64,000 nt of DNA from Symbiodinium natans (lineage: Eukaryota > Sar > Dinophyceae > Suessiales > Symbiodiniaceae): the NCBI GenBank assembly GCA_905221605.1, contig CAJNDS010000267.1:64001-128000 (forward strand), in the 5' to 3' direction. Every line of letters begins with the position of its first letter. Position 1 is the stretch's first letter. The position numbers were made by a program, and so were the translations under genes. Positions 10,599-20,215 of the stretch are shown here, piece after piece. The notes under the pieces were generated by a model, which saw only the letters and a program-made list of their open reading frames with translations, did no database searches and was not told the DNA's origin.

Positions 10599-11789
10599 GG
10601 CCAATAAGGGGTTCATTTGACAACCATAAGCCATAAGCCCCCGGTGCCTCCCCAAAGACAATCTAGCTGTTCAGGTTCCAGCGGCAATCGTATGCACAAT
10701 TGTTTAACCAGTTCTGCTTGACATGGATGTCGGGACAGAAAAAATTCAGGTGTTCTTGTTGGCTCTGGACGTGGAGAGGGCACTGTCCTCACATTTACAT
10801 AGCCCAGGATTTCCTTGAACACCGCTCCTGGGTTGCAAGCCCAATAGCGGTCGTGCCTCCATCGGGAGGGAACCAGGAGGCGCCTGGAAGTGAAGATGAA
10901 GACAACCCTCGAGGTTCCAAGCGCATACGCCGATGAAGGCTCTAGAGCGACGCGCTTCGTGGAGTGAACTGCGTGATTGAAACACGGGCTTCATGTTGCG
11001 ACTGCTGTGCCCTTCTGATTTACAGCTTTGCCGCTTTTGATTGACTGCAGGCGGCACGGCAAGTGCCGAACATGGTGCGTAGGGGGCGAGCTGACTTCAA
11101 TTCGCCTGTTGTCTTCGGTGCTGACGAGGCCAGCGCCTCATGTGCTCTTGGGAGTGGGTCTTACCACATGGCACAAAAATTTGTCAGGTTTACTCTGTCT
11201 CCTCCGCATCTGGTAGCTTGCAGGCGGGAATCCAGGTTGACGCGTTTTTTTTAATCATGTTGCTCTTCCTGCAGGAAGATGCTGGGCTTTTGGTTGATGA
11301 CGAAGATGCACCCCCCTTGTCGCCAGCACCGAAGAAGGCCTGCTGTGCACTTTCTTCCCGATTTGACAAAGCATATTCACGTGTCGAGGTCAAGATGAGC
11401 CCACGCCCGGAGAAGGCCAGGTGTCCGTCTACAGCTGGACATTGAAGGGACACTTCACCGCTGTGATGGCGGAAGGCCGTTTGTGCAGACAAAGGCGAAA
11501 GCTCTAGCCTTAATTTGGCGTCATTTGGCTGAAGGTAATTCCTTGTCCTGATGAGGTCCGAAGCGAAGTCCGACGTCGCCAACAGTCTCGTTCCCAGTCC
11601 ATACTTGCTCCCAGAGTCTTCGTGCCAGTGCAAAAGTATCCCTGCGCAGGAGATAGCCCCTGCAAGTTCCACAGTACAGCGCTTAGCCCACCTCCTTTGC
11701 CTGTCCTTTGCTGACTGCTCGAAAGTGAGGAAGAGGCCGACTTTCCCTCTTGTGAGGCTGGCCACGCTCGTTTTCAGGTCAACCCTAAA
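10599..11789 (+). other. No clear gene; possible exons of the next gene
   Basis: Open stretches at 10820-10936 (ends ...SEDEDNPRGSKRIRR) and 11040-11440 (contains EDAGLLVDDEDAPPLSPAP) are acidic, Pro-rich and free of recognisable domains. They could be exons of the gene ending with the histone-fold ORF, because acidic/basic tails are common there, but splice joins could not be fixed. No RNA gene or repeat is seen. Confidence 0.3.
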
Positions 11790-11799
11790 CTGTCTGATG

Positions 11800-12141
11800 T
11801 AAAGCCACGGCCAGGCGCCGCCCAGCACGGGCCCGGACAAACGCTTCCTCCTGGTGCAGCCGGGTGGCTGCTTCGACAAGAAGTTGTTAGTGCCGGAGCC
11901 CGTCCTGAATGCGTTGTTTCAGACTGGAATGCTGGAGCTGTTGCAACTGGAAACCGGTCAGCACTATGCCTGGACGAGCGGCGCGACAACCTCAGCTGAG
12001 GAGCAGTGGGCAGCTCTGTTGGCTGTCTGGCCTGCAACAGATCCTCTTCGCAATAGAGTTGTTCGCCTGGCCGACGCAGCGCTCCTCGGGCTCCAGAGGA
12101 TGCAGGCCCTCCACGCTTTGAGTCTGTTTGTGGATACGTGA
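11800..12141 (+). CDS. Unrecognised exon, Leu-rich helical protein
   Basis: An open stretch that looks protein-coding: it reads GPDKRFLLVQPGGCFDKK, then VPEPVLNALFQTGMLELL, then LRNRVVRLADAALLGLQRM to a stop at 12141. The composition is regular (amphipathic Leu/Ala helices, few Ser/Cys runs) compared with neighbouring random frames. I do not recognise the family. It lies 1.2 kb upstream of the histone-fold ORF on the same strand and could be part of the same gene; the intervening 12142-13300 has no convincing exon. Confidence 0.35.
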
Positions 12142-13320
12142 CTTGCGACGCCTGTTCATCAGGAGAAGGAAGCTTGCAGCACACTTGCGCGGCGCATTTC
12201 TTGCTGCTAGCCACTCAGAACTCGCTGAGATCCGGGCGGGTCGCGCTTGTGCTGCTTGCCCAACAAAGGTGTTGCGAAGCGTAAGTGGGAAGGACGTGCC
12301 TGTGCCGACAAGGTCCGGGCATGTTTTTTGAGGACATTTCGTTGGTTGCGCCCTGAACCTGCAGGAAGAGGAGATCCCAAGTGAGGACACGGCTGCATTT
12401 GCAAGCTTCACTTGGCTTTTGTTTCTAGAAGGCCAGATGCTCTGATACATGAGTAGATGTGGAAGTGTCTCGCAAGACGGAAGTTGTCCCAATCCCGCTG
12501 TGCCTTCGGGGAACGCTGCAAAACTCTGATACCATGTCACATGGGTTATGTTCTCACATGGCTTGTGCGGGCGTGCCACTCGGGAAAGGCCACAAGCCCT
12601 GAAGCAGAAGTTGAGCTCCCTTTGGCCACTACTTTTTGGGGTACTTGGAACAGTATCTCAAGGGTGTGCTGGTAATCTAGCTGCGTTCTTCAAGACAAAG
12701 AGCCTGTGCCCTGCGGGGCGGCCAACCGTTGAAGATGATGTTGGCTTGTGCTGCGGCTTGCTCATGGTGCATGCTCGGTTATTTGAACTTGCAGAAGCAG
12801 CTGCGGCAACACGACACGTGGGCACTGGCATTTCCATCTAACATCTCATTATCTCGACTCCATCATACAAACATCATCTCGTTCTCCAGGTGGGACAAGA
12901 CACGAAGGGTTGGGTTAACCTTAATCCCATCCTACTTGTTTGTTATCTGTTTTAACCCAACACCCTACTGTTCGGGGCTTCAGGGCACCGGCCCCATTGT
13001 AGGACCCTGTGTGGGATTGGCTGTGTGGTTTCCTCTGTTCTCTACTCCGTTCAGGGTAGGCAGAAGGTCTCGCCAGGATTTGGGATTCTCTGGGGATCAT
13101 GAACATACCTGAGGAGGAACCTCGAAACCTCCTCCTCCTGCTTCAACCGAACAGCTTTTTTCCAGCTGCGCAGGACGAACTGTCGCTCGCCTGTGTGTTC
13201 CAGCATTTGCTCCTGGGTGAGGCCTCGCAAGTCAGCCCATGTCAGGCCCATTCAGAAGTTCGCTTCAAACTTCGTGCGACAGGAGGAGCAAGCTGAGGAG
13301 TCCCAGGAGGAACCGCTGAA

Positions 13321-13980
13321 TTGGATCTAAGTAGCAGTCAACGCAGCGTGCGATGTTTCCTGTTCCGCGTCCTGCTTCGACAGGATGAGCTAGCTGAGGA
13401 AGTCCAAGAGCACTCTGCGGAACCTCATGATCCTGTAGCAGTCAACAGGGCATTCAATGGAGGTGCCGGTCTTTCCTGTGTGTCGGAAGGTGGCCTGGAT
13501 CGAGTGCAGACGATGTTGGACGCCGTCCCGCGTGAAGGCCGCGGCCGCAGGCAGACACACAGCCGTGCTGCTTTGGATGCAGTGGTGGCTGAGAACAAGC
13601 GAACAGAGCCTGTCATGAAAAAGGCGAAATTTGAGCGGCTTGCCCAAGACACTTTCAAAGAACTCCTTGCAGAAAATCCGGTCTCTTTCGTGAGCAGACT
13701 GGGCCGCGACGCCATGCTCGCCTTGCAAGTTGCTGTGGAAGCTTCTGTAGAGCTGTTCATGGCGGATGTTCAGACTATGTGCGAGCACGCCCGCCGGCAG
13801 ACTGTGCATCTCGAAGATGCCCGTGCGGTAAGGCTGTTCCGACAGCGATGGGGCGATCGCCTTTATATCCCCATGGGCGCCACGCATGAAGATGAACAAC
13901 AGCCTGCGTCTGGAGAAAGCGAAGCTGATACGGAGGAGTTCTGGCGGCAGGACCGCGTGCAACATCATGCCGAATCCTAG
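13321..13980 (+). CDS. Divergent histone H3-fold protein
   Basis: The frame is open from 13321 to a stop at 13980; the first in-frame ATG is 13513, and an acceptor of type CAG|GATGAG at 13382 is possible, so the true start is unknown. From about residue 98 it follows histone H3: KKAKFERLAQDTF corresponds to the alphaN/alpha1 region (FQRLVREI in H3), DAMLALQVAVEASVELFMAD to alpha2 (SAVMALQEA...LVGLFED), EHARRQTVHLEDARAVRLFR to loop 2 and alpha3 (HAKRVTIMPKDIQLARRIR). Loop 1 is several residues longer than in canonical H3. The N-terminal tail is not the H3 tail (no ARTKQT-type start), and an acidic C-terminal extension of about 30 residues follows. It may be a centromeric-type or element-encoded H3 variant; no second histone is nearby. 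Confidence 0.7.
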   Translation: MDLSSSQRSVRCFLFRVLLRQDELAEEVQEHSAEPHDPVAVNRAFNGGAGLSCVSEGGLDRVQTMLDAVPREGRGRRQTHSRAALDAVVAENKRTEPVMKKAKFERLAQDTFKELLAENPVSFVSRLGRDAMLALQVAVEASVELFMADVQTMCEHARRQTVHLEDARAVRLFRQRWGDRLYIPMGATHEDEQQPASGESEADTEEFWRQDRVQHHAES

Positions 13981-15310
13981 CTTCTCGAACTGCGCCAGTT
14001 GCAGGATACAAGAGAGCTGAAAGACTTGACAGCCTGCAGCCTAAACTGCAGATTGTGACATAGTCCCACGAGTCGAGCTCATTTGTCCGTCTGAGGTCAG
14101 GGAACTGAGATCCAAGGCGGCGAGTTTGGGCCTGCCGAAGCGCGCTTCCAGGGCTGACATGGAAACTCTCCTTGCAAAGCAGGAGGCAGAGCGGGAACCT
14201 AATTGACTTTGTGACAAGAGCACCGCAAAACCAGCCGGACTGGCAGGAACCTGCCAGTGCATCCGCCAGTGTCACCGCGCCCCCGCTGCAGGCGCCTGCA
14301 AGACCCTCATTTGGAGCCTGCCATTCCCGAAACTTTCCTCCTTGGCAGGAATCCAGAGACTTTGAAAAGTTAACGGCGGGGGTCCGAGTGAGAAATATAA
14401 TGATGTAAGTTTCAAATATAAGTATAGAATTATATGGTATAATGATATATGTATAGGCAGACGAGGCTTTGGAAGGGTTACTTGTTAACTAGAAAATATC
14501 CCAAACTCACCAAAAAATATTTGGGCTTTGATTTTCATCTTGAATCGGGGCCCACCGACTGGGTCAAAATTTCTTGTACTTGTTAGCTTTCTTTTCAGCG
14601 GCCGCTTGTGTGGCTGCATTCTGGCTTGGAAAACCACGGGCTTCCCGTGCCCAGGCCGCGCGGATTCTTGATGTCCCAGCTTGGACCTTGGGGTTCGATT
14701 CTCATCCTGAATCGGGGCCCACTAATTCCAGCCGTTGTGCGATTTTATCATGTTTTTTTTCTTGCAACAAGATATATCCAGCAGCGGCCGCTTGTGTGGC
14801 TGCACCGTGGATAATGAGCTGGCTGGCTGAGTACTACTCTGCCGCCTCTTGTAAGGTTTATAGGCTTCAGGGCATAGTTTACTTTTGGGTGCAGGGTTTT
14901 GGGTTTAGGGGTTAGTTCGGGTTTAGGAAGAAGGGCTTCAGGGTGTAGTGCGAGGGCTTTAGGGAACGCGGGTCGTTCCACACCATGGCCTCGTGTGGGG
15001 TTACTGTAGTTATGACTGAAAAACACTAGATCAATTGAAAAGTCCGACTGGGTCGTTTCAACTTCGACTTTTTTTCGTGAACGTTTGACTTGGAGCTGTG
15101 CCCGGTGCTTTCGTGTTCAACAGAAGACCAAAAAACCCCAATTCTGGCTGAATTTGCAGGGGCTGGGGTCCGACAGAAGTCGATTTCAAAGCTCGCCCAA
15201 GACAGGATATTTCGTGTTGGGAGGAGGCTAAGACTGGTTTCCAGAACCCCAAACCCTAAACGCTGAAACCCAAAGTTTCAACCCTAAACCCGAACCCCCA
15301 GTGTTTAACA
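13981..15310. other. Non-coding; duplicated segment and G-arm/C-arm intron-like DNA
   Basis: Two imperfect copies of one sequence lie 165-185 bp apart: TGAATCGGGGCCCAC at about 14541 and 14708, and GCGGCCGCTTGTGTGGCTGC at about 14598 and 14783. A TTTAGGG-like arm (about 14890-14955) is followed by a CCCTAAA-like arm (about 15245-15299) that ends 11 bases before the ATG of the next ORF, the usual intron polarity in this window. No reading frame is supported. Confidence 0.55.
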
Positions 15311-16531
15311 ATGGAAAGCTGGCCATGGTCGCAGGGAAGGGCGACAGAGGAAGAGGACTGGCAGGAGACCGGAGACGTGGTTTTGCGCACGCCAGGCTGG
15401 GGCAATCAAGCCTGGCCTCCAACTTGGCTGCCTGTGCCAGTACGGCCGATGCGCGGCACTGCTGGAAGACTGTCGGCTGCAGTTGTCAGCTCCACGGAAG
15501 AGTGCAACCGAGCTCAGGCTTTTTTCGAAGATTTGCCGGTGTCAGATCGCAAGGGCCGCGATAAGACTGGTATCGGTTTCAAAGGTTCTGCTGTGGTAGC
15601 AAGCCGGTCACTCTCGTTGCCTTCCAGTTCGAAGACATTGCCACGAGACTTGCAAAGCACGACAACGATTTCGTTGTTGGTGGCAAATGTCGGCTTCATC
15701 GATCGCAGCCGGTGCTTGTCTGATTTCATAGCCGGCAATTTCTCGGTCAGTCTTCTTCAAGAGGCTCACTCCTCTGGCATCTTGCATCGAGTTGCAAAAG
15801 CACGGGACATAGGCATCTTGGAAGGCGAAGGCCGCGTTGGCTCCTCCATGGCCATCTTAGCTGGACAGGCAGGGACTAAGTACATAGGCCGTATATATCC
15901 GACCTGGGATGGTATGATGGAAAGGCCTTACAAAGAATCTGCCAAAGAAGGAGATCGCTTACATGCATTAGTTTGCCTGTCAGCGGAGGTGCAATGGGTC
16001 AATGAAGCGAGCGGTGCAGTTATAACTCGAGCTGGCCTGAACTCCTTCCGGGTTACCACGGTGCATGTTCACAACGACGAGAAGCGCTCCGTCGAGTCTT
16101 GCAACCTTGCATTGAAGACTTTATTCTGGCTGGCGCTCCGAGACAAGCATCGTGTCGTTGCAGGCGACTTCAACCTAGAATCCCAGGCCATTCGTGACGC
16201 AGTGGGCAGTGTTATCGAGCACTTCGAGGGAGCGAGTTACGAGGTTTTGCATGGTAATCGCAGCACGGAGATCTGTTGTGTGCTGCTGAATTTCGCAAAC
16301 CTACCTCAACTGCGAGGCGAAGTGAAGAGCGCGATAGAGGCGCGCTGGACGAGCGAGGAGTTGCGAGTCTCAGAGAACGATAGGGACTCACACTATCCCC
16401 TCATCGTTCAAATATCACCGCTGGAGATGCGGCGCAGCGACTTGCGTAAGCGATCTGCGGAATCATATGCCAAGCGAACAGAGAAGAAGTCCAAACGATC
16501 TTGGACGAAGGGCCGAGGTCTGAATCCTTAG
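15311..16531 (+). CDS. Endonuclease/exonuclease/phosphatase-fold protein
   Basis: A 406-codon ORF with a real ATG at 15311. The first 110 residues are Trp/Pro/Ser-rich and unrecognised. From about residue 118 the EEP-fold signature appears in order: LLVANVGFIDRSR (strand plus Asn), SVSLLQEAHSSG (metal-binding Glu), VTTVHVHNDEK (strand with His-x-Asn), HRVVAGDFNLES (Asp-x-Asn) and NDRDSHYPLIV (Asp-x-His at the C-terminal catalytic site). A Lys/Arg-rich tail ends the protein. These residues match metal-dependent nucleases such as the endonuclease of LINE elements. No reverse transcriptase is found downstream, so it is either a stand-alone copy or a remnant. The bases just before the ATG form a CCCTAAA-like arm, suggesting the ATG may be inside a downstream exon. 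Confidence 0.7.
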   Translation: MESWPWSQGRATEEEDWQETGDVVLRTPGWGNQAWPPTWLPVPVRPMRGTAGRLSAAVVSSTEECNRAQAFFEDLPVSDRKGRDKTGIGFKGSAVVASRSLSLPSSSKTLPRDLQSTTTISLLVANVGFIDRSRCLSDFIAGNFSVSLLQEAHSSGILHRVAKARDIGILEGEGRVGSSMAILAGQAGTKYIGRIYPTWDGMMERPYKESAKEGDRLHALVCLSAEVQWVNEASGAVITRAGLNSFRVTTVHVHNDEKRSVESCNLALKTLFWLALRDKHRVVAGDFNLESQAIRDAVGSVIEHFEGASYEVLHGNRSTEICCVLLNFANLPQLRGEVKSAIEARWTSEELRVSENDRDSHYPLIVQISPLEMRRSDLRKRSAESYAKRTEKKSKRSWTKGRGLNP

Positions 16532-17180
16532 AGGACTTGCTGTGCATGCTCTGTTTGGCTCTAGAGAATGATCGCTATCTCGGATCCCAAACTTCGAGCC
16601 CTGCATACGCCCACGTACTCCCACATAGACGCTGATTCTGCAGAGATAAGCCATGAGCCCCTAACAACTTCTTGGAAAGACCCGTGACTTCCTGACTTAG
16701 CACTCGTTACTCTCAGCCAGTTGTGCGCTCCTGGGGATTCGAGGGTGGAGTCTTTGTGTCACAGTCTGCAGGTTCTCAGAACCTTTCTTTCCCAACATAG
16801 GAGTGCCCCTAATACTTCTCCAAATGCTATACTAGGAGCCTCCCACAAAGGGCGCCCCTATATTCGGAAACCCACCGAGGAACTCAGCACTGGCCCCGGC
16901 ATTGATTCTAGGATCCCGTACCTTTTCAGCCAGCTCCGTGCATACAACATTGGGATTATAGCAACGTGGCAGAGCCTGCAGACCAAGTTTCACGTGCGTT
17001 CTTGCTCCCGAGGATGCAATCGTTGTAGTCAAGGTCATCTTGCGTGCATTTTGGCCACCTCGCCCACATGTCACATTATCAGTTACAGCGAGGAGGCCCC
17101 CTACCCGTTTCCTCAAGCCATGTCGGAACAAAACCATCCAGCCTCGCTGCAGGTTTTCGGGCCCCATGGGACCATGGGGC
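16532..17180. other. No gene seen
   Basis: Open frames at 16721-17278 are long but have no domain, irregular composition and end in the ATGG-rich repeat. I see no RNA gene or repeat here. Confidence 0.4.
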
Positions 17181-17182
17181 CG

Positions 17183-17384
17183 TGGGAGCCATGGGAGCCA
17201 TGGGTGGGGCGGGTGGAGGGCGGGAGGGCGGCGGCGGGCAGGCATTGGGGGCCTTTAAAGTCAGCTGAAAGGGTCTAGGGTCCAGGGGCATGCATGGGGC
17301 CATGCAGCCATGGGAGCCATGGGTAGCGGGCGGGGGGGCGGGCAGGCACTGGGGGCCTTTCAAGTCAGCTGATAGGGTCTAGTG
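17183..17384. repeat. Two-copy 102-bp repeat with CCATGGG runs
   Basis: A block rich in CCATGGG and GGCGGG is present twice; GGCAGGCATTGGGGGCCTTT at about 17238 recurs with one change at 17341, and both copies end in CAGCTGA(A/T)AGGGTCTAG. The short palindromic ATGG units make open frames on both strands that are not genes. Confidence 0.75.
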
Positions 17385-17454
17385 GGTGGGCTATGGGGCC
17401 ATGAGGCCATGAAGCCAAGGAGAGGGATGAAGCGACGTTATGGGTCTTCACTTT

Positions 17455-17965
17455 GACCCCCCTCCCCCCCACACGCGCACGGCCAGTGACAAAAAGGCCT
17501 GAAAACGGAGCTTTTGGGCCTCCCAAAGCTTCCAAAACCAGCTCTTTCTGTCACTGCCCGTGCGCGCCCCCCCCCCCCCCCCCACACACGCGCACGGCCA
17601 GTGACAAAAAGGCCTGAAAACGGAGCTTTTGGGCCTCCCAAAGCTCCCAAAACCAGGTCTTTCTGTCACTGCCTGTGCGCGCCCCCCCCCCCCCGCGCGC
17701 ACGGCCAGTGACAAAACGGCTTGAAAACGGAGCTTTTGGGCCTCCCAAAGCTCCCAAAAACAGCTCTTTCTGTCACTGCCCGTGCGCGCCCCCCCCCCCC
17801 CCCCCCCGCGCGTGTGCGCGCACGGCCAGTGACAAGAAGGCATGAGAACGGAGCTTTTGGGCCTCCCAAAGCTTCCAAAACCAGCTCTTTCTGTCACTGC
17901 CCGTGCGCGCCCCCCCCCCCTCCGCGCGCGCGCGCGCGAACGGCCAGTGACAAAAAGGCCCGAGA
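17455..17965 (-). repeat. Foldback satellite, inverted block
   Basis: This is the same unit as at 8553-9395 but in the opposite orientation: four full copies and one partial copy (17941-17965) of the CAGTGACAAAAAGG...CTTTCTGTCACTG hairpin, linked by poly-C/CG runs up to about 18 nt. The last copy breaks off directly into the TA island. Together the two blocks bracket about 8 kb in inverted orientation. Confidence 0.9.
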
Positions 17966-17970
17966 ATCGC

Positions 17971-18380
17971 TCATATATAATGTATAGTATACCACACCTC
18001 ATTACATTATATATATATAATATAACATAACATAATAATTATATTATATAATATAATTATTATATAATATAATATATTAATATAATAATATATTATATAT
18101 GATATATAATATATAATATATAATATATCATATATCATATATAATATATAATATAGAATATAGAATATAGAATATAGAATATAGAATATATAAATATATA
18201 ATATATAAATATAATATTAATATTAATATAATAATATATAATATATAATAATTATATATAATATATAATATATATATATATTAACTATTATATATAGTAA
18301 TATATATATATATAACTATATATTTTATTATATTTATATATTATATATTTTCTATATTTTCTGTTATATATTATATATTG

Positions 18381-18433
<53 letters not shown>

Positions 18434-18468
18434 GATATGTAATATTATATATAATATATGGTGGATAA
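17971..18468. repeat. TA-only island (about 500 bp)
   Basis: Almost pure A/T made of TATA, ATATAATATA and TAGAATA(TAGAATA) units, with a (TA)n run near 18384-18430. It contrasts with the GC-rich surroundings. It begins where the foldback satellite breaks and ends about 75 bp before the SAP exon. Confidence 0.95.
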
Positions 18469-18542
18469 TATGTACTATTTCTTATTCTCTACATTGCAAG
18501 AGTACAGTTTATGTCTTACATGTTTTTAATAATGCTGCTAAG

Positions 18543-19057
18543 GTCAAGCAGCTCCGGGACGAGTGCCGTTCCAAGGGCTTCAGAGTCAGGGGAAACAAGC
18601 ACACCCTCGTGACGCGTCTGCGGGAATCTGCAGAGGTGGGCGGTTTAGGGTTTCGGAACACCCTAAACCCTTAACTGCCCTCCAAAGGCTCCCGTCCCGG
18701 TGCCTCCTGCGGGTGGGCAGAAGCGCAAAGCCAGCACAGTCTGGCGCCTAGTGCCTTGTGCTCTCGCATCCCTATCCGCTGGCAGTGCGCCTCGCTCGAT
18801 TGCAGGAGCCAAATCCGACACCTGCTGATGAGACAATATGCTTGCAGCTGCACGTGGAGCACAGTGAGGAGTATAGCGGTGAGCAATCTTTTCAGTTTCG
18901 GATGAGGATGAGGACACAGTTATGGAGAATGCGGGTTCGCCTGGCGAATGCGCTGGACATGCACGACGCGGATCGCGTGGAGATAAGACTCCGCGATCGT
19001 GTCATTGAAGATCTCGCTACTTGTCTTGACCTACTGTTGTGTGAGTCAGACGTCTAA
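18543..19057 (+). CDS. SAP domain plus ubiquitin/SUMO-like domain protein
   Basis: Two exons join in frame. Exon A, 18543-18635 (acceptor TAAG|GTC, donor GAG|GTG), encodes a SAP motif: VKQLRDECRSKGFRVRGNKH then TLVTRLRE, matching the L-x-x-x-L/C-x-x-x-G...G-x-K-x-x-L-x-x-R-L pattern of this DNA-binding helix pair. Exon B, 18806-19057 (acceptor TTGCAG|GAG), encodes ICLQLHVE, then FQFRMRMRTQLWRMRVRLAN and VEIRLRDRVIEDLATCLDLL, which follows the SUMO/Rad60-type beta-grasp layout (strand, F-R-M-R...T-x-L helix, strand, L-x-D...D). It stops without the Gly-Gly of a conjugated modifier, so the domain is probably a fixed ubiquitin-like module. The intron 18636-18805 starts with GGTTTAGGG and contains its complement CCCTAAACCC. 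Upstream exons are missing or lie beyond the TA island. Confidence 0.6.
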
Positions 19058-20215
19058 TCTCACCCTCTGCAGAAAGTTTCTGATCCTGCAAAGTCTTCTG
19101 AGGACACTCCGGGCGGCTTGGGCCTAGACCGCGATCATGTTTTGCAGGCCAGCTGACCCACTAGCTCGGGCTGTGACGTCCTGACCACCATATGCTCAAG
19201 ACCCCCAAGTACCACTACCGAAGGCTCGCATTCTGCCAGCCTTCGAGGACGAGAAGTGAAATTTCTTGTCTTTGGCCTGCTAACGGCCAGCAATCTCTAG
19301 AACAGACGGCCTGCTGCTGCATCTTCACGCACTGTTTGTTGGAAAGGGTTTTCTCAAAAGCTCTTCTTGGTCAGATCAGCTGCAGGTTAGCACTGTACGC
19401 AGTGCTGGGGCACGTCCCTCTGGGGTCAGCTCCTGTAGGACTGATGGGACTAGCAGGACACAGATCCTGCTGCTGAACTGGCATGTTAACCCTGAGCATG
19501 GTGCTCCCTAGCCACATAATACCATATAGTACTACGCTGTTGGAGAAACCCCAAGCCACTGTGAACCGACAGCACAGAGCACAGGCCTTGCCTGCAGAGC
19601 CGTTTCTCCCGGCAGAAACAGTGGTTGCGGGCGAAGTTCACGATTTCAGTTGGTCAGGCTTCAAGGTTTGAGGCGACGTTTTAGGGCTTGGGGTTGGGCT
19701 TGGCATGGTTTCGGGGGCATTTTGTGGGTAGTTGAAGGGTCACAGGCTTTGTGGCTATCATGCACTGAGGCACAAATCCTTATCATGGTTAAGAGATTCC
19801 TTGTTGTGGTTAAAAAAAATGGGTCCTTATTGCGGTTACGACCCCGCCTCCATAGGCTAAATTGCTGCGAGTGTCGGGCTTAGCCATTCCCAGGCCCTAC
19901 AAGCCTACACCTTAAATCCCGCTCAATTCACACCACTGGCACCCCAATCCCAAACCCCACTAGACTGTGCGGCTGAAGTCGGCTCGGGGTCTCGCGGGCT
20001 CCTGCTCACGTTTGTTGCTTCCTGCTTGGGCGGTTTAAATGCTCTTTCGGGATTTGGGAAGTATGCTGGTAAGAATTTCATGGCTTGGAAATCAGGACGG
20101 CAACCCAGCACTAGGGCAACACGGAATGGCAACGAAGCGTCAGGTGTGCCTTCACTGTCGCTGGTCTTTTCCTGTAGTGATGATAGGGCCCTGCTTGCGT
20201 ATCCCACTTGCAAAG
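19058..20215. other. No gene seen; intron-like
   Basis: No convincing exon. GGTTT/GGGGTT-rich sequence at 19660-19735 is followed by C-rich sequence at 19890-19960, the intron polarity seen elsewhere. The segment ends at the acceptor GCAAAG|G at 20215 that opens the next transporter exon. Confidence 0.45.

Noticed and set aside
9816-10661. 281-codon minus-strand frame
   Set aside because: It is the complement of the transposase C-terminal coding region, which has family motifs on the + strand.
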